The notes: generated from the letters alone by a model not told the origin. Counted from the stretch's first letter, positions 1 to 8,892 are shown. The stretch: 64,000 bases of DNA from Mucilaginibacter pankratovii (GCF_014773265.1 NZ_JACWMY010000006.1:124001-188000), one strand, 5' to 3'. Program-made: numbers and translations.

Positions 1-197
1 AGCACCTGCACATAAGGCATATCCGGCTGGATATCCTTTATCTTATAAAACCGTGTACGGTCTATATACTTATACGGAAAGTGTTTGAGCAGATCCTCAA
101 ACGTAAAAATTTGCAGCTCTTTTTTAAGCACCTCCGCTCGGGCAAGGCCTACACCTTTTAAATACTCGATGGGTGTTTGAAAAGCTTGACTGTTCAA
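1..197 (-). CDS. recG: ATP-dependent DNA helicase RecG (5' end only, runs off window)
   Basis: Translating the minus strand gives an N-terminus with TPIEYLKGVG, then KKELQIFTFEDLLKHFPYKY and IDRTRFYKI. This is the wedge-domain opening of RecG, the branch-migrating helicase that remodels stalled forks and Holliday junctions. Only about 65 codons are present, and the helicase motifs lie beyond base 1. No ATG exists in frame. The first usable start is TTG at 195-197, one codon after an in-frame stop and 11 bases after the ridA stop, so the two genes look co-transcribed. The identity rests on the N-terminal pattern alone, and the TTG start is inferred. Confidence 0.75.
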   Translation of the reverse strand, partial: MNSQAFQTPIEYLKGVGLARAEVLKKELQIFTFEDLLKHFPYKYIDRTRFYKIKDIQPDMPYVQV

Positions 198-208
198 TTT
201 TTACTAAT

Positions 209-589
209 TCAGGGCTTTAACGCAATTACCGAGATCTCTACATTAACACCTTTTGGCAAGCCAGCTACCTGCACGGTTTCGCGGGCGGGGAAGTTTGCGG
301 TAAAGTACGAGCCGTACACCTCATTCACCTGCGCAAAGGTTTGCATATCGGTTAAAAAAATGGTTGTTTTAATAATGTTGTCGAAACCAACGCCGGCTTC
401 ATCTAATATGCCTTTCAAATTCTCCATAACCAGTTTTGCTTCATCGGTTATGCCGGTGGTTACAATTTCGCCGGTGGCTGGGTTCATGGGGATCTGCCCG
501 GATACAAAAAGCAAACCGCCTGCGGCTACTGCCTGGCTGTATGGGCCAATAGGGGCCGGGGCATTTTTAGTATTGATGATCGTTTTCAT
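209..589 (-). CDS. ridA: RidA family enamine/imine deaminase
   Basis: The product is 126 residues, the usual length for the YjgF/YER057c/UK114 family. It carries the hallmark stretches APAPIGPYSQAV near the N-terminus, LLFVSGQIPMNP, and the C-terminal GLPKGVNVEISVIA. The Arg of PARETVQV (about residue 103) matches the conserved substrate-carboxylate-binding arginine. RidA hydrolyses the reactive enamines and imines made by PLP enzymes such as threonine dehydratase, and acts as a cytoplasmic trimer. It lies directly upstream of recG on the same strand. Confidence 0.93.
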   Translation of the reverse strand: MKTIINTKNAPAPIGPYSQAVAAGGLLFVSGQIPMNPATGEIVTTGITDEAKLVMENLKGILDEAGVGFDNIIKTTIFLTDMQTFAQVNEVYGSYFTANFPARETVQVAGLPKGVNVEISVIALKP

Positions 590-625
590 TAGGATAATTA
601 TTAAAAGCGCGGGTTAGGTAAAAGA

Positions 626-769
626 TTATTTCTTCAGAATAAACCAATAGATAAGCTTATAGATGATGCCCAGCAAAAACATGCTGATAGCAATAGCATT
701 GATAATATGCATCACCTTAAGGTTAAAACTGGTAGGCCGGTTAGGGTCCTTTTTTCGGAAGAAGTACAT
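626..769 (-). CDS. Small single-pass membrane protein (47 aa), DUF6728-like
   Basis: A 47-codon ORF starts with MYFFRKKDPNRPTSFNLK and continues into a hydrophobic stretch of about 25 residues ending in ILKK-stop. A basic N-terminus with one membrane segment is predicted. It resembles the short DUF6728 proteins of Bacteroidota as I recall them, but no function is known. It lies 36 bases upstream of ridA on the same strand and about 75 bases downstream of the ompA stop, with a terminator in between. The start is the first ATG, and the coding frame is compact and free of rare features. Confidence 0.6.
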   Translation of the reverse strand: MYFFRKKDPNRPTSFNLKVMHIINAIAISMFLLGIIYKLIYWFILKK

Positions 770-780
770 AGTGCAAATTT

Positions 781-817
781 AACAAAAAAAAGAAAGCCCC
801 GGGTTATCCGGGGCTTT
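781..817 (-). terminator. Intrinsic terminator of the OmpA gene
   Basis: A perfect 10-bp stem (AAAGCCCCGG / CCGGGGCTTT, 793-802 and 808-817) closes a 5-base loop. Read on the minus strand it is followed by a run of eight T, about 30 bases after the ompA stop codon. Confidence 0.85.
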
Positions 818-845
818 CGCTTAATAATATTATTCTAAAGGAATA

Positions 846-2282
846 TTATTTTTTGGTGAATGACACACGACGGTTAAGTACGCGGCCTTCTTCAGTTGAG
901 TTATCAGCAATTGGGCTGGTTTCGCCGTAAGCTTTAACTTTTACTTTAGATGCAGTAACACCAGAGTTAACTAAGTAAGTTTTTACAGAGTTAGCACGGT
1001 CACGTGATAACGACATGTTGTGAGCAGCAGTACCTTCAGATGAAGCGTAACCGTTTACCTGTACAGTTGCACCAGAAGCACGTAAGTCAGCTGAAGTTGC
1101 ATCTAATGCAGGGTAAGATGAAGTACGTAATACTGAGCTGTCAAATTCAAACTGGATGTTTGAGTAAGCAGTACCTTTAGCTGAATCTATCGGAGCAGCA
1201 GCAGCTGGGAACACGATAACGCAACCAGAACCATCAACTACGCTACCGGCAGGAGTGTTAGGGCATTTGTCGAATTGATCAGCAACACCGTCACCGTCAG
1301 AATCTTTCTTCAAATCAGTAACAGCGTTTTCAACGTTAGTTACACGAGTTTTAAGAGCTTCAACTTCTCTGCGCAGTTGTTCGTCGTACAATTCGTCGTA
1401 CATCATAGCTACAGGGTTAACCCAGTCTAAGTTTGGTTTGCCTTTGCCACCTAAAGTGAACTCTAAACCAGCGTAACCGTAAGAGAATTTATCTCTTGTA
1501 TCGCGCTGAGTAGCAGTACCATCAAAGTTGTAACCATCAATAAAGTTCATGGTGTAACCTAAGTTAAGGGCAACCGCATCGGTTAATTTAAATTTAACAC
1601 CAGCACCGATAGGGATAATTAATTCCTTAACAGTCCTTTTAGAGGTGCCGCTACCTGGTTGGCCAGGAGTAGTTGGGTTACCGTTAGCATCGTTTAAGTA
1701 GAAATTGTAAGCGCCTGTACCTGCATTGTACTGAGCAACAGTTTCTGCGTAGCTTGGTTTGTAGAAAGCTAAACCAGCACCACCGGTGATGAAGAAGTTA
1801 ATTGCGTTTTTACGACGGATGTAATCGATAGTAGCAACGTTAACAACACCACTTAAAGTAGCAGAGTAAAATTTAGTTGCGAAAGCAGTTCTGCTGCCGA
1901 TTTGTTGTGGGTTACCGTTATCGTCATTTCTGCCTTTAACTTGTCCGCCGTGTAAATCTAATTGTAAGCCGAATGAGTGAGCTAACTGAGAACGCAAAGA
2001 AATACCGTAGCCGATACCTAATTGTGCTTTTTCCCAGTCGTTAACACCGCCGATTGCAACAAATGGTGATGTAACACCACCGTTGATACCGATGCTAAAA
2101 GTTTTGTACTGTCCCCTACCACCAAATACCTTGGCGGTGGTTGTGCCAGATGACATTGTAGTGTCTGAAACTGTTGTTGTAGTGGTAACGGTTTTAGTGG
2201 TGTCTTGCGCACTAACCATCCCAGCAGTCAACAAAGCAGCAAACGACAAGGCAGCTGTTTTCTTTAATGTAGAATAATTCAT
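846..2282 (-). CDS. OmpA family outer-membrane beta-barrel protein
   Basis: The product has 478 residues. A signal peptide ends near VSAQ (residue 26), followed by a Thr/Val-rich linker. A beta-barrel of about 220 residues follows, with alternating aromatic strands such as YKTFSIGINGGV. The segment DSDGDGVADQFDKCPNTP near residue 330 is a calcium-binding thrombospondin type 3 repeat. The C-terminal 110 residues form an OmpA/MotB peptidoglycan-binding domain with FEFDSSVL and LSRDRANSVKTYLVNSGV. It should tether the outer membrane to the cell wall. It has its own terminator and is transcribed away from the aminopeptidase gene. Confidence 0.93.
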   Translation of the reverse strand: MNYSTLKKTAALSFAALLTAGMVSAQDTTKTVTTTTTVSDTTMSSGTTTAKVFGGRGQYKTFSIGINGGVTSPFVAIGGVNDWEKAQLGIGYGISLRSQLAHSFGLQLDLHGGQVKGRNDDNGNPQQIGSRTAFATKFYSATLSGVVNVATIDYIRRKNAINFFITGGAGLAFYKPSYAETVAQYNAGTGAYNFYLNDANGNPTTPGQPGSGTSKRTVKELIIPIGAGVKFKLTDAVALNLGYTMNFIDGYNFDGTATQRDTRDKFSYGYAGLEFTLGGKGKPNLDWVNPVAMMYDELYDEQLRREVEALKTRVTNVENAVTDLKKDSDGDGVADQFDKCPNTPAGSVVDGSGCVIVFPAAAAPIDSAKGTAYSNIQFEFDSSVLRTSSYPALDATSADLRASGATVQVNGYASSEGTAAHNMSLSRDRANSVKTYLVNSGVTASKVKVKAYGETSPIADNSTEEGRVLNRRVSFTKK

Positions 2283-2319
2283 AGTTTTAAGATTAAACGA
2301 TTTAATTGTGATTTTTTTT

Positions 2320-2340
2320 CAAAATTAGTAATTATGTTTG
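2320..2340. promoter_or_regulatory. Divergent -7 promoter boxes between ompA and the aminopeptidase gene
   Basis: TAATTTTG on the minus strand (2320-2327) and TATGTTTG on the plus strand (2333-2340) both match the Bacteroidota sigma-70 -7 consensus TAnnTTTG and lie back to back in the 149-base AT-rich gap. The -33 elements are not at ideal spacing, so the assignment is tentative. Confidence 0.4.
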
Positions 2341-2431
2341 AAACGATTACCAAACTTTGTTCCAAAATTGATAATAACTACTACAAATAATAAAAATAAA
2401 TTGTTTTTATTAAAACATATATTCCTGTTTT

Positions 2432-3721
2432 ATGAAATATCTACCTGTAAATGAGCGACTATTTACAATTAATAGAAAAAATTTCGTTTCGCGACTTAAG
2501 CCTCGTTCTATAGCTATTTTCCACTCAAATGATGAGTTTCTGCGTAGCGGCGACCAAAACTTTATATTTAAGCAAAATCCTGATTTTTTTTACCTCTCGG
2601 GTATCGATCAGGAGCAAAGTATCCTGGTTTTGTTTCCCGATTGTCCTAATCCGTTATACAAAGAAGTACTGTTTTTAAGACAAACCAGCGAACATATAGC
2701 TATTTGGGAGGGTCATAAGTACACCAAGGACGAAGCAAGGGCCGCATCGGGCATTCAAACCATTTTTTGGCTGCAGGATTATGACACTATTTTGCATGGT
2801 ATTATTAACTATGCTGATAATGTTTACATTAATACCAACGAGAACGACCGCTACGCACATACCGTTCCGTACCGCGATATGCGAATGTACGAAGCCCTGC
2901 GGCTGAAGTACCCCCTGCACCATTACGAAAGGTCGGCACTGATACTGCGCGACTTACGTGTAGTAAAATCTGATACCGAGATAGCACTCACCAAAACCGC
3001 GTGCGGGCTCACGCGCGATGCTTTTGTGCGTGTACTAAAATTTGTACAGCCGGGTGTGGCAGAGTACGAAATTGAGGCCGAGATCATCCACGAATTTATC
3101 AAACAACGCGGAACAGGCCATGCTTACAACCCAATCATCGCATCGGGTAACAACGCTAATGTGCTGCATTACATAGATAATAACCAGGTTTGTAAAGATG
3201 GCGATGTGATATTACTGGATTTTGGAGCCGAGTACGCCAACTATAATGCGGATATGACACGTTCTATCCCGGTGAACGGCCGCTTTACCCAGCGCCAGCG
3301 TGATGTTTATAATGCGGTATTGCGCGTAATGAAAGCCGCCACCAGCATGATAGTAGCGGGCACCATTTGGAACGAGTACCACGATGAGGTGGGCAAAATA
3401 ATGGAGAGCGAACTGATAGGCCTTGGCTTACTGGATAAGCAGGACGTTGCCAAGCAGGACCCTAAAGCACCTTTGTACAAACAATATTTTATGCACGGCA
3501 CCTCGCACCACTTGGGGTTGGATGTGCACGATTATGCCAGCCGCTATAAACCATTCGAGGTTGGCAACATCCTCACCTGCGAACCGGGCATCTACATCCC
3601 CGCAGAAGGCTTGGGCATCCGCTTAGAGAATAATGTCCTCATTACCAAGGGTGGCAACATCGACCTGATGGCAGATATACCGGTGGAGGCAGAGCATATT
3701 GAAGAGATAATGAATAGTTAA
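2432..3721 (+). CDS. pepP: Xaa-Pro aminopeptidase (M24B metallopeptidase)
   Basis: The product has 429 residues. An N-terminal aminopeptidase-P domain (FYLSGIDQEQSILVLFP, residues 50-70) precedes a pita-bread M24 fold. The five dinuclear metal ligands are visible: Asp in LLDFGAEYAN, Asp in NADMTRS, His in HGTSHHLGLDVHD, Glu in CEPGIYIP and Glu in IRLENNVLI. It removes N-terminal residues preceding proline. It is probably cytoplasmic, with no signal peptide. The gene stands alone, divergent from ompA. Confidence 0.92.
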   Translation: MKYLPVNERLFTINRKNFVSRLKPRSIAIFHSNDEFLRSGDQNFIFKQNPDFFYLSGIDQEQSILVLFPDCPNPLYKEVLFLRQTSEHIAIWEGHKYTKDEARAASGIQTIFWLQDYDTILHGIINYADNVYINTNENDRYAHTVPYRDMRMYEALRLKYPLHHYERSALILRDLRVVKSDTEIALTKTACGLTRDAFVRVLKFVQPGVAEYEIEAEIIHEFIKQRGTGHAYNPIIASGNNANVLHYIDNNQVCKDGDVILLDFGAEYANYNADMTRSIPVNGRFTQRQRDVYNAVLRVMKAATSMIVAGTIWNEYHDEVGKIMESELIGLGLLDKQDVAKQDPKAPLYKQYFMHGTSHHLGLDVHDYASRYKPFEVGNILTCEPGIYIPAEGLGIRLENNVLITKGGNIDLMADIPVEAEHIEEIMNS

Positions 3722-3722
3722 G

Positions 3723-3803
3723 ATTTCGGATCGCGGAATTTCGATTTGGGATTTGTTGCTATTGGTCCTTTGAATCCGAAATCGAACGTTCGAAATCCGA
3801 AAT
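3723..3803. repeat. Imperfect inverted repeat of ATTTCGGAT units
   Basis: The left arm (3723-3753) and right arm (3773-3803) are imperfect reverse complements built from ATTTCGGAT and TTCGATTT blocks, with the palindrome TCGAACGTTCGA inside the right arm. The element sits between convergent genes, and the meaB reading frame runs into it. Confidence 0.7.
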
Positions 3804-4664
3804 AAATACATAAAGGTTAAACCCTTCCTCTTTCAAAGCTTCGGCAAGTAATTGCTGAAGCTTTTTTTTGTCGACACCGGCCATACGGTTTTGCTGGATG
3901 AGGTTGTAGGCTTTTTGGGTGAGCAGCAGTTCGCGGCGGCTGTTGGTTATTTTGGGCGGGGATAAAATCATTCGGGCTATTTCTGCTATCCCCTCGTTGT
4001 TGGTGGCAACCGCACGGAGCACCGGGATCTGCGCGCCTTCTTTTTGGTGGATGATCTTTTTAAGGTTGTTGATGAACCCGTCGGCACCATCCCTGTCGGC
4101 CTTGTTGATGATGAAGGCATCCGCAATTTCCATCAGGCCCGATTTGATGTTTTGGATCTCGTCGCCCGCCTCGGGTACCAGCACCACAAAGGTTTGATCG
4201 GCCAGGCCGGCAATTTCTACCTCCGATTGGCCAACCCCCACCGTTTCAATAATGATATGATCAAACCCCGCGGCACGCAGCACATCAGCCATCTCGATAG
4301 TTTTGGCAGACAAGCCTCCCAGCGAGCCACGTGTGGCCAGCGAACGGATAAACACATCCGGGTGGTTAAAATGCGTAGCCATACGGATCCTGTCGCCCAG
4401 CAGCGAGCCAAAATTAAAAGGCGATGTGGGGTCGATAGCTAAAATGGCTACTTTTTTACCTTCGGCTAATAAGGCGCTGATGATGGCGTTTACCAGCGTG
4501 CTTTTGCCTGCACCCGGCGGCCCGGTGATACCGGTTACGGGTGTGGTATTATAGGGCAACTGCTTTAATAGTTCCACGGCGCCCGGCAGGTTGTTCTCCA
4601 CAATGGTGAGATCGCGCGCTACCTTTCGGAAATCGATACTGTTATGTAGCTTGGGTTTTGCCAT
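3759..4664 (-). CDS. meaB: MeaB/ArgK-type G3E GTPase, methylmalonyl-CoA mutase chaperone
   Basis: The product has 301 residues from the ATG at 4662-4664 (MAKPKLHNSIDF); a TTG 24 bases upstream is a weaker start. The Walker A motif GPPGAGKST lies near residue 50. DPTSPFNFGSLLGDRIRM, the switch region ETVGVGQSEVEIA and the base-recognition NKAD all mark the MeaB family. These GTPases load and protect adenosylcobalamin on methylmalonyl-CoA mutase, but no mutase gene is in the window. The last residues, SDFERSISDSKDQ, are encoded by the inverted repeat just described, so the native C-terminus probably ended near LYVFI. Confidence 0.9.
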   Translation of the reverse strand: MAKPKLHNSIDFRKVARDLTIVENNLPGAVELLKQLPYNTTPVTGITGPPGAGKSTLVNAIISALLAEGKKVAILAIDPTSPFNFGSLLGDRIRMATHFNHPDVFIRSLATRGSLGGLSAKTIEMADVLRAAGFDHIIIETVGVGQSEVEIAGLADQTFVVLVPEAGDEIQNIKSGLMEIADAFIINKADRDGADGFINNLKKIIHQKEGAQIPVLRAVATNNEGIAEIARMILSPPKITNSRRELLLTQKAYNLIQQNRMAGVDKKKLQQLLAEALKEEGFNLYVFISDFERSISDSKDQ

Positions 4665-5027
4665 TTGCCTCTGCCTATAAAGTAACAAAAAATAGATTTA
4701 ATTAAACAAGCTTATATAAAATGAGCAGGGGCAGTCGCTTTTAAAACCGAACCATTACCAGTACGGATTTTGGCAATAATTTCAATTGCTTTTTTTGGCT
4801 TGTTCGCGTTCGGGATGGGGCGCGAACAGCCCGAACAAGCCCGAACAAGGGTGATTTTAACGAATCACTATTGCAAATCGTTAAAAGATAAAAGGGAACT
4901 AAAATAGTGAGGCAACGAAATAATTAACTATTATTTAATAAAAAATTAGGTATAGGTTTAATTTAATTGCCGATATTCGGGTGCAAATAATCTAAATCTT
5001 AACCACAAGGTAATTTACATCATCATT
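4665..5027. other. Intergenic region with a GTTCG/CGAAC repeat cluster
   Basis: No convincing gene is present. At 4798-4849 a compact cluster carries GCTTGTTCG pairing with CGAACAAGC, GTTCGCG pairing with CGCGAAC, and a perfect tandem 10-mer CCCGAACAAG (4830-4839 and 4840-4849). The rest is AT-rich and includes the probable promoter of the lectin lipoprotein. Confidence 0.55.
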
Positions 5028-5744
5028 ATGAAACACACACTATTTTTTATCGGACTTTTTTTAATTTTAGGCTGTTCAAAAAATCAAGGTCCTACCCGTG
5101 TTGATAACACAGCGGAACAAAAAGTTAATCCCGCTCAAACAATTAACACGGCAAATGACACAATCACCGCCGATAGCGCGGCCACTCAAATTCAGGCAGA
5201 GCGCCGCAAAACCTTAAACAGTATCTCTTGCCAGCTATCGAAAATAGGGAACGTGAATGCTTACGCACCAAGTTATTATACTGTAATCGGCACGTTTCCT
5301 TCGTCAGATGCAATACCATCTACCCAAATTCCAAAAGGCATATGGTATTCAGGTGATTATAACTTTAACAATCAAACCGATGGGAACCTGGTTGTGTACA
5401 AAACCAGTACCGGCAAAGTGTTGTGGGCAAGTAACAAATACACCACCGCTGCTACACATTTACAATTACAATCAGACCTTAACTTGGTGGTTTATCAAGG
5501 GAATACGGCAATTTTTGAATCGCAGACTTATTATTTTAAATGTGGCAGTCAAAACCCTCGAAACACAAGGCTGATTCTTACTAACCAGGGATCATTACAA
5601 ATTATTGCCGATGGGTTCCAAAACAGCACGGTTGTTTTAGGCGACACCCGGACAGAAGGTGGCGTTCAAAGCCCTAATTATGGTAGCTTTTTCAAGTTGT
5701 ATACCGCAAATCCCGGACCCGGAGTTTATCCGTTTCAATACTAA
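5028..5744 (+). CDS. Lipoprotein with bulb-type (GNA-like) mannose-binding lectin domain
   Basis: The product has 238 residues. The lipobox LILGC places the lipidated Cys at residue 16. A Thr/Asn/Ala-rich spacer follows to about residue 65. The body carries two perfect copies of the B-lectin mannose-site motif QxDxNxVxY (QTDGNLVVY and QSDLNLVVY) about 35 residues apart, plus a degenerate third (LTNQGSLQII). The WAS and FES stretches after the motifs are typical of the beta-prism II fold. It probably binds alpha-mannose glycans at the cell surface. It is monocistronic, with its own terminator, just upstream of the glycosyltransferase cluster. Confidence 0.82.
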   Translation: MKHTLFFIGLFLILGCSKNQGPTRVDNTAEQKVNPAQTINTANDTITADSAATQIQAERRKTLNSISCQLSKIGNVNAYAPSYYTVIGTFPSSDAIPSTQIPKGIWYSGDYNFNNQTDGNLVVYKTSTGKVLWASNKYTTAATHLQLQSDLNLVVYQGNTAIFESQTYYFKCGSQNPRNTRLILTNQGSLQIIADGFQNSTVVLGDTRTEGGVQSPNYGSFFKLYTANPGPGVYPFQY

Positions 5745-5771
5745 CAAAAAACTGATTTAGTATTATTTGCT

Positions 5772-5815
5772 AAAACCGGGTAAATCGCAAAGTTGCGACT
5801 TACCCGGTTTTTTTG
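5772..5815 (+). terminator. Intrinsic terminator of the lectin lipoprotein gene
   Basis: A 12-bp outer stem (AAAACCGGGTAA / TTACCCGGTTTT, 5772-5783 and 5800-5811) holds an inner CGCAA/TTGCG stem and is followed by a T run. Confidence 0.85.
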
Positions 5816-5917
5816 TTTTTATTGCAACCATCTAAATGAAGTTAGACTAATAAACAAGCAGATAAATTAGAGATAAGTATATTTGCCGCTTATATTAAGG
5901 CGCTACCTTCAACCCTA

Positions 5918-6871
5918 ATGGCAACTATTTTAAATAAGGTAAAAAATGCTAAGCTATGGTATTATGTAAGAAATATCATCAGGCAGGGTATTCCCATATT
6001 GTTTTACCAGCAGGCCTTAAGCCGTAAATTGCGATCTATAAAAAATTACAACCCCGGCGCCATTGCAGATAGAGTTAACTATTATAACAAGCTCGACAAA
6101 GCGTCAGAATTAGGGCCAGCGGCAATTACCCTGGGCAACATGCCTATTTTCAAAAGCCCCAAAGCTTATAACTTTGATACCTTTGAATATACCCGCTACT
6201 TTGATAAAAATTTCAAGGCCAACTTTTTGGTTGGAGATATAACCCATGTGGCAAAAGAGCCTTCCATACAAAAAAGCCGTCCGATTTTTGGCGATAACCG
6301 AAATGCTGTTTTATTAAAACTGGATAAAAAGCGTCATTTTGTTTTTTTAGAAGACAGCATCCCGTTCACCAGTAAAAAAGATATTCTTGTAGGGCGAGGC
6401 GTTATAAGCCAACCACACCGCAAAAGGTTTATGGAAATGTATTTTGGTAACCCAATGTGCGATTTGGGAGATGTAAATAAAAGGCCGTACAATACCGCCT
6501 GGAGTAAACCCAAGCTCAGCATACAGGAACATTTGCAGTACAAATTTATCCTGAGCCTGGAAGGGAACGACGTAGCAACCAACCTGAAGTGGATAATGTC
6601 GACGAATTCCATTGCAGTTATGCCCAAGCCAAAATATGAAACCTGGTTTATGGAAGGGCGCCTTATCCCTGGCTATCATTACATCGAAATAAAAGACGAT
6701 TACTCCGACCTGGAACAACAACTAAACTATTATATTGCTAATGCCGATGCTGCACAGGCCATAATCGTTAATGCAAACGAATACGTAAAGCAGTTTCTAA
6801 ACAAGCAACAGGAAGGACTAATAGCCTTACTGGTATTGCAGAAATATTTTAAGTACACATCGCAAATATGA
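5918..6871 (+). CDS. Glycosyltransferase family 90 (CAP10/LpsA-like)
   Basis: The product has 317 residues. It contains the GT90 signature region HLQYKFILSLEGNDVATN followed by LKWIMSTNSIAVMPKP, YETWFMEGRLIPGYHYIEI and DDYSDLEQQL, as in CAP10 and LPS-modifying O-glycosyltransferases. It probably adds a sugar to lipopolysaccharide or another surface glycan at the cytoplasmic face. The stop overlaps the next gene by 4 bases (ATGA), so translation is coupled. TATATTTG at 5878-5885 is a good -7 box for the operon. Confidence 0.82.
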   Translation: MATILNKVKNAKLWYYVRNIIRQGIPILFYQQALSRKLRSIKNYNPGAIADRVNYYNKLDKASELGPAAITLGNMPIFKSPKAYNFDTFEYTRYFDKNFKANFLVGDITHVAKEPSIQKSRPIFGDNRNAVLLKLDKKRHFVFLEDSIPFTSKKDILVGRGVISQPHRKRFMEMYFGNPMCDLGDVNKRPYNTAWSKPKLSIQEHLQYKFILSLEGNDVATNLKWIMSTNSIAVMPKPKYETWFMEGRLIPGYHYIEIKDDYSDLEQQLNYYIANADAAQAIIVNANEYVKQFLNKQQEGLIALLVLQKYFKYTSQI

Positions 6872-7839
6872 ATAAGCATATCCTCATTAACCGTACAGAT
6901 GCAATTGGCGATGTGGTGCTAACCTTGCCAATGGCAGGATATTTAAAAGAACTCTTTCCAGCTGCAAAGGTGTCGTTTTTGGGGAAAGCTTATACGGGGC
7001 CGGTTATTAAATGCAGCGAATTTGTTGATGAATTTATTGATTACACCCAACTTTTATCACTAAGCGATAAGGAGCAGGCCAGCTACTTATGCGCGAAGGA
7101 TATTGATACCATTATCCACGTGTTCCCCAATAAGCATGTGGCGGCACTGGCAAAAAAAGCGGGCATAAAAACGCGTATAGGCACTACTAACCGCCTGTTC
7201 CATTGGTACACTTGTAATAAACTGGTGAAGCTGAGCCGAAAGAAATCGGCCCTGCACGAAGCGCAGCTTAATTTAATTCTTTTGAACCCGCTGGGGTTAA
7301 AGGAGGTGCAGCCGATTGCCGAAGTTATACGGCATAATAATTTTGCGCCTGTTGTTGAATTGCCTTCAAAATTTGCGGGACTGTTGGATGAGGGAAAATT
7401 CAACCTTATCCTCCACCCAAAATCGCACGGCAGCGGGGTAGAGTGGGGGCTGGATAAATTTAAAGAACTGGCAGAAACGCTGCCCGCTAACAACTATAAG
7501 ATATTTATTACCGGCTCTGATAAAGAACAAGCTTTATTGAAACCCTGGGTAAAAACCCTCCCTGTGAACGTGATGGACCTAACCGGGCAGATGACGCTTG
7601 ATGAACTGATCGCTTTCATCGGCAGGGCTGATGGTTTATTGGCATCGGGTACCGGGCCTTTGCATTTGGCGGCGGCATTGAGTGTGCATGCACTGGGGTT
7701 GTTCCCGTCTGAACGGCCTATACATCCCGGGAGATGGGCACCTGTTGGTGTAAAGGCGGAGTATATGGAGAGCGGCACCGATAATTTGGACGGTATTTCG
7801 GTAGCGATGGTTGCTGATAAAATAAATAGTTGGATATGA
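6868..7839 (+). CDS. Glycosyltransferase family 9 (heptosyltransferase-like)
   Basis: The product has 323 residues. The N-terminus INRTDAIGDVVLTLPMAGYL is the GT9 Rossmann opening, and the C-terminal half has FNLILHPKSHGSG, YKIFITGSDKEQ, DLTGQMTLDELIAFI and ASGTGPLHLAAAL, matching the ADP-heptose-binding region of WaaC/WaaF relatives. The sugar donor cannot be read from the sequence. It overlaps both its neighbours by 4 bases, in a three-gene operon with the GT90 and GT4 genes. Confidence 0.85.
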   Translation: MNKHILINRTDAIGDVVLTLPMAGYLKELFPAAKVSFLGKAYTGPVIKCSEFVDEFIDYTQLLSLSDKEQASYLCAKDIDTIIHVFPNKHVAALAKKAGIKTRIGTTNRLFHWYTCNKLVKLSRKKSALHEAQLNLILLNPLGLKEVQPIAEVIRHNNFAPVVELPSKFAGLLDEGKFNLILHPKSHGSGVEWGLDKFKELAETLPANNYKIFITGSDKEQALLKPWVKTLPVNVMDLTGQMTLDELIAFIGRADGLLASGTGPLHLAAALSVHALGLFPSERPIHPGRWAPVGVKAEYMESGTDNLDGISVAMVADKINSWI

Positions 7840-8891
7840 GCCTACCACGCATATTAGTTGCATTCGACTCGATGAGATATCCCAATACCGGGCTATTCTA
7901 TTTCGGTAAGAGCTTAGGGAGTGCGCTTTTGAAGAATAATGAGGATCGGTTCGACCTGACATTTTTCCTACACCCCTCAACCACGGAGTTTGACAACGTT
8001 AATGTGCAGAAGCAATACCTTAAAAAGTACCACAAGCTATTTTACATCAACAGCAGCAACATCAACCTGTTCCACTTTACAGATCAGATACCACGGCTTA
8101 GTCCTGATAAAGTAAACGGTAAAAAAATTCTCACCATTCACGACCTTAACCAAATGCATGAAGATATCGGCGGTAAAGCAAAGGCGGCCTATCTTCAAAA
8201 GCTTGGCCGCCGGATAGCTGCCTGCGATAAAATTGTAGCTATTTCCAAATTCGCGGCTAAGGATGTGCTTCAGTACTTCCCGCATATTGAAAGTAAACTA
8301 AGCGTTATATATAATGGCGCGGATAAGCTTATCCCTGCACCCGGCCACCAGCCGGCCTACGTTCCGGCCAAGCCATTTCTATTTGCGCTGGGCATATTAT
8401 CGGCAAAAAAGAATTTTCATGTATTGCCTGCTTTGCTCGCAGGTAATGATTACGAGCTAATAATATCCGGTATTAAAAGCCCATACGAAGCGGACATCCT
8501 TGCGCAGGCAAAAAAATATAACTGCCTTGATCGGGTGAAGCTAACAGGCCCGGTAAGCGAGGCTGATAAAGCTTGGTATTATCAGCATTGCGAAGCTTTC
8601 GTTTTTCCATCGCTGGCTGAAGGCTTTGGCTTGCCGGTGGTAGAAGCCATGCATTTTGGCAAGCCCGTATTTTTATCTAACCATACGTCGTTGCCTGAAG
8701 TTGGCGGTGATGCGGCGTTTTATTTTAAGAGTTTCGATGCTGAAGATATGCGTCAGGTAATGCAAAATGGCTTAAAGCACTTTGCTGAAAACCAGGGTGC
8801 CGAAAAAGCCATGGCCAACGCGGCAAAATATAACTGGGATGATACGGCCCGGCAATACCTCGCCCTTTACAGCGAATGCCTGGCCTTGTAG
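7836..8891 (+). CDS. Glycosyltransferase family 4
   Basis: The product has 351 residues from the ATG at 7836, which overlaps the upstream stop as ATGA; a TTG six bases earlier is less likely. It is a GT-B fold retaining enzyme. HDLNQMHEDIGG lies in the N-domain, IVAISKFAAKDV precedes the linker, and the nucleotide-sugar site is seen in FALGILSAKKN, FVFPSLAEGFGLPVVEAMHFGKPVF and SLPEVGGDAAFYF. It probably acts after the two upstream transferases in the same glycan pathway. Confidence 0.87.
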   Translation: MSLPRILVAFDSMRYPNTGLFYFGKSLGSALLKNNEDRFDLTFFLHPSTTEFDNVNVQKQYLKKYHKLFYINSSNINLFHFTDQIPRLSPDKVNGKKILTIHDLNQMHEDIGGKAKAAYLQKLGRRIAACDKIVAISKFAAKDVLQYFPHIESKLSVIYNGADKLIPAPGHQPAYVPAKPFLFALGILSAKKNFHVLPALLAGNDYELIISGIKSPYEADILAQAKKYNCLDRVKLTGPVSEADKAWYYQHCEAFVFPSLAEGFGLPVVEAMHFGKPVFLSNHTSLPEVGGDAAFYFKSFDAEDMRQVMQNGLKHFAENQGAEKAMANAAKYNWDDTARQYLALYSECLAL

Positions 8892-8892
8892 C

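Noticed and set aside
177..617. A 146-codon plus-strand frame over ridA
   Set aside because: It is antisense to the conserved ridA gene.
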